Assembly: GCA_963839475.1 (NCBI GenBank) | Contig: CAWIVH010000017.1 | Span: forward strand, 868,001-932,000 | Length of the DNA: 64,000 nt | Reading direction: 5' to 3' | Source: CAWIVH01 sp963839475 | GTDB lineage: Bacteria; Acidobacteriota; UBA6911 | Shown: positions 8,060 through 15,711 of the stretch, one piece after another | Numbering within the stretch: position 1 is the first letter of the stretch | Layout of the letters: every line of letters starts with the position of its first letter | The notes under the pieces: model-generated | Told to the model about the DNA's origin: nothing | Databases searched by the model: none | The model's input: the letters and a program-made list of their open reading frames with translations, nothing else | Made by a program: the position numbers and the translations under genes

Positions 8060-10918
8060 TTGGATCCTGAGCGCTGGAACAAGATAAAGAACGTCTACCA
8101 GCGGGCACTCGAGATCGAGCCCGGCCAGCGTGAAAGCTTCCTGGCGGAAGCCTGCGCGGATGAAGCCTGGATGCAGGAGGAAGTCCGGTCTTTGCTGGCT
8201 CAGAATGACGCGTCCCAGGCTGCGCTGGATTCTCCCGCCATGGATCTGGCTGCCCAGGACATGGCAAATGAATTGAAGATGAAGCCCCGGCAAAACCTGG
8301 TAGGTCGCACATTGCTGCGTTACCGGATTGAAGAGAAGGTCGGCGAAGGGGGGATGGGTGTCGTTTATCGCGCCAGTGACGATCGCCTGAAGCGCAATGT
8401 TGCCATCAAGGTGCTCCCGCCGGAATTGATGACCGATCCCGAGCGCAAGAAGCGATTTGTGCAGGAGGCCCGCGCCGCATCAGCCTTGAATCATCCCAAT
8501 ATTGTTACGGTCCACGACATCGCCTCTGAGGATGGGTGCGATTTCATCGTCATGGAATATGTGGCCGGCGAGTCCCTGGATCGCAAGATCGGCCGCAAAG
8601 GGATGAAATTCGGCGAACTGGTGAAGTACGCCATCCAGATCGCCGACGCGCTGGCTGCAGCACACGCTGCCGGCATCATTCACCGGGATTTGAAACCCGG
8701 AAACATCCTGGTTTCGGACGACGGCCGGGTGAAGGTGCTCGACTTCGGCCTGGCAAAGCTGATCTTGTCTGAGAGACAGAACGAAGGTAGTCCCACTGAA
8801 TCGACGGCGATGAGGACCGAGGAGGGGCGCATCCTGGGTACCGCGGCATATATGTCACCGGAGCAAGCTGAAGGCAGGAAGGTAGATGCGAGATCCGACA
8901 TTTTCGCATTGGGGTCGATTCTTTATGAGATGGCCACCGGACAGCGCGCATTTACCGGCGAAAGTACTCTCTCGACAATCTCCGCCGTCCTGACCAAAGA
9001 GCCGTCCGCCATGGGTGCAGGTGTGCCAGTTGAATTCGAGAAGATCGTTCAGCGCTGCATGCGCAAGGATCCGGCGCGCCGGTCCCAGAGCATGGGCGAC
9101 ATCAAGGTTGCACTCGAGGATCTGAAGGAGGAGACCGATAGGAGCCAAGCGGGCAAGGTCACTGCGCAAGCGAAGCCGGTGCGCCGGCGAATGCTGATAT
9201 GGACCTCCGCAACCGTGCTGCTGGTCTTTGCTGTCGCGGCCGCATACATCTATGTGAGGAGCGTTTCGAAACCCGAGGCGCCACTCAAGGTGACACCGCT
9301 CACTTCCTATCCGGGCCTTCAACGGCATCCGAGCTTGTCGCCGGATGGGCGCGAGGTGGCATTCACCTGGAATGGAGAAAAGCAGGATAATTCCGATATT
9401 TATGCTCAGATGGTCGACGGTGGGACGCTCCAGCGCCTTACCACGGACCCTGCCGAGGATCTTGACCCGCATTGGTCGCCGGATGGAAACCAAATTGCAT
9501 TCATTCGTGATGGTTTTATCTATCTGATCTCGCCCCGCGGAGGAGTAGAACGTAAGCTCTGCCGGAGTTTTCGAACATTTACCTGGAGCGCGGATGGCAA
9601 GTCCATTGCGATAACAGATCGCGACTCTGAAAAAGAGCCATGGTCTATCTTTCTTGTCTCCATTGAGACCGGCAAGAAGCAAAGGCTGACCTCAACTCCA
9701 TCAGGCTTTCTTTGGGTTTTTTCCCCAGCCTTCTCCCCTGACGGGACGAAAATGACATTTATCCGGCAGACCTCTGTTCTTGGAAATGATGCGTACGTTT
9801 TACCCCTTGAGGCGGGGACTCCGAAGGAGGAACCGTGGCGATTGACCAAGGACGACGTAACAATTAACGGATTCGCATGGTCGCCCGACAGCAGGGAAAT
9901 AGTTTTCTCTTCTCCCCGTGCTGGGCGCCGAAGCCTGTGGCGAGTGGCTGCCTCTGGCGGGGCAGAGCCCAGTCGGATACCAGGGACGGATGACGGATAT
10001 TACCCATCCATTTCCAAAATACCGCCTATCCGGCTCGCATATCAACGTACATATGTGGATACAAACATCTGGCGTATGGAGATCCCGGCATTGGAAACGA
10101 CGACTGGCTCCCCAAAGCGGATCATCGCTTCGACAGAAAGGGAGAGCGACCCGCAATTCTCTCCTGAGGGCGGCCGGATAGCTTTTACATCTAATCGTTC
10201 CGGAAGTTCGGAGATATGGCTTTCAGACAGTGAAGGATTGAATCCTGTGCGGTTGACGTCGATGAATGGGATGCGAACAGCCGGCGCTCCCAGTTGGTCC
10301 CCCGATGGCCGGCAGATCGCGTTTGACAGCATGGCGGCCGGCGTTATTGAAATTTTTGTTGTGGATGTGGAGAATCGAGTCTCCCATCAGTTGACCGAGG
10401 ATCGCGCCTTCAACGCGAGGCCCAGCTGGTCGCGTGACGGACGCTGGATCTATTACGGGTCCAACAAATCGGGAACTCACCAGATCTGGAAAAAACCAGT
10501 GGAAGGCGGCGATCCTCGTCAGGTCACGAAAGGCGGAGGATTTGAGGCGGTTGAGGTGCCCGGCGGCAAGACTCTCTACTACGCCAAAACACACTTCGGG
10601 GTTCCTGGTGTATGGTCCGTGCCTGTGGACGGCGGGGAGGAGGTACCAGAAATCGAATCAGCCCGGAGCGGCCATTGGGCCGTGACAGAGAAAGGGATTT
10701 ATTTCCTCGATACTATTGCCACTCCCGCGCCGGGGGCACCAAGTCCATTGAAGTTCTTCAGCTTTGAAACGCGAAAGGTTTCTCCAATTGGAAATGTCGG
10801 GATAAAAGAGGTGCGTAGTAGTGCGAATTTGTCCGTGTCCCGTGACGGCCGCTGGGTGATCTGGATGCAGGTCGATCGTTCCGAATCCAACGTGATGCTG
10901 ATCGACAATTTCCGGTGA
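8060..10918 (+). CDS. Membrane Ser/Thr protein kinase with TolB/WD40-like propeller
   Basis: A 952-residue protein. Residues 1-80 form a helical N-domain shared with the two paralogues in this window (MDPERWNKIKNVYQRALE). The kinase domain (~88-350) has a glycine loop (VGEGGMGVVYRA), the ATP-anchoring Lys (AIKVL), the catalytic loop HRDLKPGNIL, DFG (LDFGLA) and a P+1 loop (GTAAYMSPEQ), so it should be active. A basic stretch and one membrane span (~384-406) follow, then ~540 residues of SPDG-type beta-propeller repeats (for example LSPDGREV, WSPDGRQIAFD). Kinase inside and propeller outside is the expected topology. The start is TTG. It is transcribed away from the other two kinases; the ligand is unknown. 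Confidence 0.9.
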   Translation: MDPERWNKIKNVYQRALEIEPGQRESFLAEACADEAWMQEEVRSLLAQNDASQAALDSPAMDLAAQDMANELKMKPRQNLVGRTLLRYRIEEKVGEGGMGVVYRASDDRLKRNVAIKVLPPELMTDPERKKRFVQEARAASALNHPNIVTVHDIASEDGCDFIVMEYVAGESLDRKIGRKGMKFGELVKYAIQIADALAAAHAAGIIHRDLKPGNILVSDDGRVKVLDFGLAKLILSERQNEGSPTESTAMRTEEGRILGTAAYMSPEQAEGRKVDARSDIFALGSILYEMATGQRAFTGESTLSTISAVLTKEPSAMGAGVPVEFEKIVQRCMRKDPARRSQSMGDIKVALEDLKEETDRSQAGKVTAQAKPVRRRMLIWTSATVLLVFAVAAAYIYVRSVSKPEAPLKVTPLTSYPGLQRHPSLSPDGREVAFTWNGEKQDNSDIYAQMVDGGTLQRLTTDPAEDLDPHWSPDGNQIAFIRDGFIYLISPRGGVERKLCRSFRTFTWSADGKSIAITDRDSEKEPWSIFLVSIETGKKQRLTSTPSGFLWVFSPAFSPDGTKMTFIRQTSVLGNDAYVLPLEAGTPKEEPWRLTKDDVTINGFAWSPDSREIVFSSPRAGRRSLWRVAASGGAEPSRIPGTDDGYYPSISKIPPIRLAYQRTYVDTNIWRMEIPALETTTGSPKRIIASTERESDPQFSPEGGRIAFTSNRSGSSEIWLSDSEGLNPVRLTSMNGMRTAGAPSWSPDGRQIAFDSMAAGVIEIFVVDVENRVSHQLTEDRAFNARPSWSRDGRWIYYGSNKSGTHQIWKKPVEGGDPRQVTKGGGFEAVEVPGGKTLYYAKTHFGVPGVWSVPVDGGEEVPEIESARSGHWAVTEKGIYFLDTIATPAPGAPSPLKFFSFETRKVSPIGNVGIKEVRSSANLSVSRDGRWVIWMQVDRSESNVMLIDNFR

Positions 10919-10990
10919 TATTCCTGCAAAACGGGGATATTCACCGGTTTTCGTGCGACAGCGGAACACATCCACGACTTGGGGATATGC

Positions 10991-13960
10991 CTATTTCTTT
11001 CCGGTAGGGGCGAGGCGCTTGAGTTCCTCGAACCAGTTCTGCACAAAGATCAATTCTGTCACCGGCTGGGGCTTTCTCTCTTCCAGTTTCACCATCAGGA
11101 AGCGCTGACCATCCAGCGAGATGTCCCAGCAGCGAAGCGGATTATTATAATTATAGCCCGGTTGCTCAAATAGCAGACGCGGCTTGCCGGCAGAGAAATG
11201 CGTTCCGCTCTGGATATCAACGGCAAAAACCTTACCTTCCCATTGCCGATAGAACAGCTGTTTTCCATCCCGTGACCACTGGGGCTCGATCCCGCCATCG
11301 TTGGATATCTGCACCTTGCCGCCGGGACCGGGAAATTTCTGGACATATACCTCAAAGCGCCCGGACTCATCGGTTGCATAGGCTATCCAACGTCCGTCGG
11401 GCGAGAAATCAGGCCACCATTCCCGGAATCGGGAGTTTAGAAACGGTGTAATCTTACGGTCAGGCATCTGAAGGAGCATGATCTGGTACCCGATGCCCGG
11501 GTGGTTTTCAACCATCGCGAGCGTTCTTCCATCCGGAGACCAAGATCCGGGCTCTTGGTTCTGCTCGCTTTGCGTAAGGCGCTCCATCGGCGAACTTCCG
11601 TCAGCGGTTTGCCAATAGATGTTCGGTTCACCCACCTTCGACCATTCGAAGGCGACTCGCTGGCCATCCGGAGTCCATGTTTTATTATGGGCCCAACCGT
11701 CGGAGGTCAGCTTGGTGGCCGTACCCCTATTCAGGCTATAAATCCAGACCTGCTTCTCCTGGCCTAACGTGTTATAGGCGATGCTCTGACCGTCGGGCGA
11801 AAGGCGGGGGGCGAAAAAGGGAGCCTTGAAGGAGGTAATTGGTTCGGCCTTTCCTTTATGATCCACCCACACGAGCGAGTTTGCAGGATCCGGCAGGATC
11901 CCACCCGGCGCATAGGCCATCGATCCCGAGGCCGAGATGCTGAATTGGCCCGCTGCGGTGTTTAACAGGGTATTGACGTTGTTTAGTGACTGCATGATGC
12001 CCGCAACGACGGGCACAGGCTGACCGGTGACCTCGCACTTCTCCAGATCGAACGGCGCCGCCATCAGCGTCCCGCGGCGAAGGAAAACCATATGACCGGT
12101 GCCAACATAGCGGGCATCGGCTGCATCCTCCAGCAATACTCGCCACTTTCGCGTGGTGAGGTTCATCACTGCCACAAAGGGGTCGAGCCCAAAGGACTGC
12201 TTCATGATTGTAAAGAGGATACCCTTGCCGTCCGGCAGATAGTAGGGCAGTCGGTGACCAGCCTCCCCTTTCGTTTTGTCCGGTGTTGTCAATGTTTCGG
12301 GCTTGCCGCCGTTTGCGGACACTCGCGATAGTCGCGTCAACCCGCCAGGCGCAAAGACGATCTGATTGTCATCGCCCCAGCTCGCGCCGAAGATCAACCG
12401 CGCGTCACACAGCGTAGTTGGAACCCCGCCATCCAAGGGCACCTTCATCAGCTTCCTGTCCGCCCAGAACCCGATCCAGCGGTCATCCGGAGAGAGGAAC
12501 GGACTGACACCGCCTTCCGTTCCGGAAATGGGTTTGGCCTCCATTTGGTCCAGCTTCCGCAGGTACATTCGAGGCTTGTCCTGCTGCGTCGGATTTTCCT
12601 TGATGCCACAGTAGACGATGAACCGTCCGTCGCTGGAGATCGCCATTGCGGTGCGGGTTGGCTGGTCAAAGCCGTACGGTGACGCGTCTCGCAATCCATC
12701 GAGCCATTGACCCGCCTCCAGACTGATCTTGGTGCGGACAACCGGCGCTACTAATATCGGTTTCCAGTTCCAACGTGCGATCAGCATGGCTCCTGCAATC
12801 ACAAAAATGCCGACGCCCGCAAGCGCAAACCAATGGCGGATAGAACTTGGTGCGGCGACTGGATACTGGGGATTTGTCGAAGCCTCCAACAAATCGAGCT
12901 GGACATCGCCAATATCTCGGAGACGAAGTTTTTGGTCTTTTTGAAGACATCGGCGGAGCAACCGATGAACCCAACCCGGCGTTTCTGCCGGAAGGGCCTG
13001 CCATTCTGGATCTCCTTTTAGAACGGCTGCCAGTGTTTCCGTTACAGTCGCGCCGTCAAAAGGCCGCTTGCCTGCCAGGCACTCAAACAAGATGCACCCG
13101 AATGCCCAGATGTCCGCCCGCCGGTCTACTGCAGCGCCTTTGGCCTGCTCGGGGCTCATATAGGCTGCCGTCCCCAGTATCACACCGGTCCGGGTTAGCT
13201 CATGCGTGATTGTGGGAGAAGGAGTTTGATCGGCAACCGACACATTCTTCTCAATCGCGCGCGCGAGGCCGAAGTCGAGGATTTTGACTCTGCCATTCGA
13301 GGTGATCTGGATGTTCGCCGGCTTCAGATCCCGGTGGAGGATACCCTTTTCGTGCGCGGCTTCGATACCTTCGGCAATCTGGCGGCAGAGCTCGAGGGTT
13401 TCCTCCAGCGGGATCCTCCCCTTTTTCAGCCGGTCGGCGAGAGTCTTTCCCTCGACCAGTTCCATAACCAGGAAGCTTTTCCCATCCGACTTTTCCAGGC
13501 CGTACACCGAGGCGATGTTGGGGTGATTGAGCGATGCCAGGACCTTCGCCTCGCGTTCGAATCGCGCCAGCCGCTCCGGGTCCGCGGCGAAAACATCGGG
13601 CACTGCCTTGATGGCGACGCTGCGGTTCAGGCGGGTGTCGTGCGCTTTGTAAACGATCCCCATCCCGCCTTCGCCGATCTTTTCCGCTATCTGGTAGTGA
13701 GCCACACTCCGGCCCACCATGCTTTCGATATCTGCCTCTGCGGAACCCTTTGCCAGAACCTGTGCGGCTACCTCCATGGCGGGAGCCTTCATGAACCCGG
13801 ATATCTCCCCTTGTTGCGCGAGCAGAACTTCGACCTCCCTGCGCAGCGAATCGTCTCCGCCGCAGGCTTCTCTCAGAAAGTCTTCCCGCCGTTCCGGGTT
13901 GCACTCAAGAGCCGAGTTGTAGATTTGCTTGACCCGCTCCCAGCGTTCATTGGACATCAT
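10991..13960 (-). CDS. Membrane Ser/Thr protein kinase with TolB/WD40-like propeller (sigma-linked)
   Basis: A 989-residue paralogue with the same order: helical N-domain (RWERVKQIYNSALEC), kinase domain (KIGEGGMGIVYKAHDTRLNR, HRDLKPANIQ, ILDFGLARA, GTAAYMSPEQAKG), a membrane span near residue 380 and a long propeller with SPDG repeats. It ends in NWFEELKRLAPTGKK, nearly the same tail as the third kinase. Its ATG overlaps the stop of the ECF sigma gene (13957-13960), so the two are translationally coupled. Sigma-kinase pairs of this kind are common in Acidobacteriota; the likely logic is signal sensing by the propeller and control of sigma output by phosphorylation, but this is inferred. Confidence 0.9.
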   Translation of the reverse strand: MMSNERWERVKQIYNSALECNPERREDFLREACGGDDSLRREVEVLLAQQGEISGFMKAPAMEVAAQVLAKGSAEADIESMVGRSVAHYQIAEKIGEGGMGIVYKAHDTRLNRSVAIKAVPDVFAADPERLARFEREAKVLASLNHPNIASVYGLEKSDGKSFLVMELVEGKTLADRLKKGRIPLEETLELCRQIAEGIEAAHEKGILHRDLKPANIQITSNGRVKILDFGLARAIEKNVSVADQTPSPTITHELTRTGVILGTAAYMSPEQAKGAAVDRRADIWAFGCILFECLAGKRPFDGATVTETLAAVLKGDPEWQALPAETPGWVHRLLRRCLQKDQKLRLRDIGDVQLDLLEASTNPQYPVAAPSSIRHWFALAGVGIFVIAGAMLIARWNWKPILVAPVVRTKISLEAGQWLDGLRDASPYGFDQPTRTAMAISSDGRFIVYCGIKENPTQQDKPRMYLRKLDQMEAKPISGTEGGVSPFLSPDDRWIGFWADRKLMKVPLDGGVPTTLCDARLIFGASWGDDNQIVFAPGGLTRLSRVSANGGKPETLTTPDKTKGEAGHRLPYYLPDGKGILFTIMKQSFGLDPFVAVMNLTTRKWRVLLEDAADARYVGTGHMVFLRRGTLMAAPFDLEKCEVTGQPVPVVAGIMQSLNNVNTLLNTAAGQFSISASGSMAYAPGGILPDPANSLVWVDHKGKAEPITSFKAPFFAPRLSPDGQSIAYNTLGQEKQVWIYSLNRGTATKLTSDGWAHNKTWTPDGQRVAFEWSKVGEPNIYWQTADGSSPMERLTQSEQNQEPGSWSPDGRTLAMVENHPGIGYQIMLLQMPDRKITPFLNSRFREWWPDFSPDGRWIAYATDESGRFEVYVQKFPGPGGKVQISNDGGIEPQWSRDGKQLFYRQWEGKVFAVDIQSGTHFSAGKPRLLFEQPGYNYNNPLRCWDISLDGQRFLMVKLEERKPQPVTELIFVQNWFEELKRLAPTGKK

Positions 13961-14552
13961 CGCGCTCCACGACTCAGTTCGTTCAGCAGCCAGGCTTTGG
14001 CATGATTCCAGTCCCGCAGAACCGTATTGCGTGAAACCTCGAGAACCTCAGCGGTTTCCTCGACGCTCAAGCCGCCAAAGAAGCGCAGCTCTACAATTTG
14101 AGCCTCCCTGGCATCGATCGCCTCCAGGGCCGTCAGCGCATCATCCAGGGCGACCATATCCGCATCGCGCCCGATCGAAGCGATCATGGCATCGTCGAGT
14201 TCCACATGCCGGGCATCGCCTCCGCGCTTGCCGGCGGCGCGCGAGCGGCCGAACTCCACCAGGATCTGGCGCATCAAACGGGCGGAGATCCCGTAGAAAT
14301 GGGCCCGGTCTTTCCAGTCGACGCCGCCGGCATCGACGAGACGCATATAGGCCTCATGAACCAGTGCCGTGGTCTGCAGCGGGTGGCCCGCCCTCTCCCG
14401 CTTCATGTAGGAGTGAGCCAGGCGGCGCAGCTCGCTGTAGCCAGCGGAGTGAGCTTCTCCAGCGCAGCCTGGTTGCCGCTGCGCCAGTCGCGAAGCAGGA
14501 CTGTAACCTGATGAGAAGAAGATCTTTCCAGAGTCCGTTCCTTTGAAAGCAA
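13957..14552 (-). CDS. ECF-type sigma-70 factor, frameshifted in region 2
   Basis: Most of the protein is clear: YSELRRLAHSYMKRERAGHP then QTTALVHEAYMRLVDAG (region 2), HFYGISARLMRQILVEFGRS, and region 4 with an HTH (LSVEETAEVLEVSRNTVLRD). This matches the small sigma factors that accompany kinases in Acidobacteriota and Planctomycetes. The normal N-terminus (HQVTVLLRDWRSGNQAALEK then LTPL) lies in another frame; one base is missing at about 14440, between LTPL and YSELRRL. The single open frame that runs through to 14604 has a nonsense N-terminus. Either the gene is broken or the base is a sequencing error; the linked kinase gene is intact. The TTG at 14552 is only a candidate start. Confidence 0.8.
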
Positions 14553-14681
14553 AACCCGGGGGTCGGTTTTCCCGATTATACCTGCGTTTGCTGAAAATAA
14601 TCACGCCTTAGTGGGACTTTCTTCCTGAACTTTTCGCATGGGGGGCTGAGGGCGGCATTGAGCCGCCGGAAGCGAGGCCCC

Positions 14682-15650
14682 ATGAAGCGAGGAACGGCTG
14701 TACTGATGACGGCGCTTACAGTGGTTTATTTCAATTGCAGCCTTAATCTCACAGCGAGCGAAAAAGCGCCAAATAACAAAGCAGAAATCCGCAACTCGAC
14801 TCGCGAAGCGCAAGGCGGCTTTCGCACCGATCGACTCTCCGCAAAGCAACTGCGGGTCTGGAGGAAAATAGAGCATGTCGTGTTCGCGCGCGACAACGCG
14901 GGCAACCTTCTACACCCCACGCTGGAAAGCCTTTGGCGGCAGGTCGAGTCGAGCGGCTATGAGATCTTCATTGAAATGACCGCGCAAGCTACAGAGAACA
15001 TGGCCGGAAAGTTCATCGTGGAAAACCCTGGTCAGGACGGAAAGCACAGCATCCTGTCGATCCATATCTATGTTGCCACAATTGATAAAGCGAATACTTC
15101 GAATTGGGCCCGGCGTGCCGACGGATTCATCCCGTTCGAAAAGCTGGAGAACGAAAAACGATATGCCGAGGTCCTTGGTCACGAACTCGGGCATGCTGTC
15201 CGGACCCTTCAGGATCCCGGTTATGTGGCTCTTTCCCGGGAGCAGGACAGGCTCGAAGCAGAATTCTTTTCGCGATCCCGGGCCTCGAGAAAAACAGGCC
15301 TGGAAAGCGGCAGCGATTCGATGATGAAACGCCTCGATGCTCTGGCAAAGGAAGTAGAGGCTCCGGCGAATGCGGCAGAAATCAAGGTATGGCGCGAACT
15401 GGCACAAAAAAGCGCGAATCATCCGGGCGGCCGCTTGATGGGTAGCCAGGCTTTTCTGAATCGGCCCGTTAAGGCAGAACTTCAAGGTACACATCTTCTT
15501 AAAGCCCTGCGAGCTGCGAGGAAAATACCGCCAGATTCCGGCATCCATGAAAGTGAAGGCAGGTCTGCTGCCTGGTCGGCGGGCCATAAAACGGCCCTAT
15601 GGGGGATCACCCCTGCGACCCCAAAGATCGTCCGCAGCCCGCGGAAATAG
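14682..15650 (+). CDS. Secreted putative zinc metallopeptidase (HExxH protein)
   Basis: The 322-residue product begins with a signal peptide (MKRGTAVLMTALTVVYFN); I prefer this ATG, with GAGG upstream, over the in-frame TTG at 14658. A central VLGHELGHAVRTLQD carries HExxH, the zinc site of gluzincin/metzincin-type peptidases, and EAEFFSRSR ~27 residues downstream may supply another ligand or the catalytic surroundings. The N-terminal half has an alpha/beta look (GYEIFIEMTAQATENMAGKF), as in proteins with an extracellular-toxin-like metallopeptidase core. I do not recognise a named family. It lies divergently from the sigma-kinase operon and might be a regulated product of it, which is speculative. 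Confidence 0.6.
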   Translation: MKRGTAVLMTALTVVYFNCSLNLTASEKAPNNKAEIRNSTREAQGGFRTDRLSAKQLRVWRKIEHVVFARDNAGNLLHPTLESLWRQVESSGYEIFIEMTAQATENMAGKFIVENPGQDGKHSILSIHIYVATIDKANTSNWARRADGFIPFEKLENEKRYAEVLGHELGHAVRTLQDPGYVALSREQDRLEAEFFSRSRASRKTGLESGSDSMMKRLDALAKEVEAPANAAEIKVWRELAQKSANHPGGRLMGSQAFLNRPVKAELQGTHLLKALRAARKIPPDSGIHESEGRSAAWSAGHKTALWGITPATPKIVRSPRK

Positions 15651-15711
15651 TTACCACATAGGGACTTTTTGGAGTCATCCACTGAATCGCGAAAGGAGCA
15701 GTAGGTCGTAT

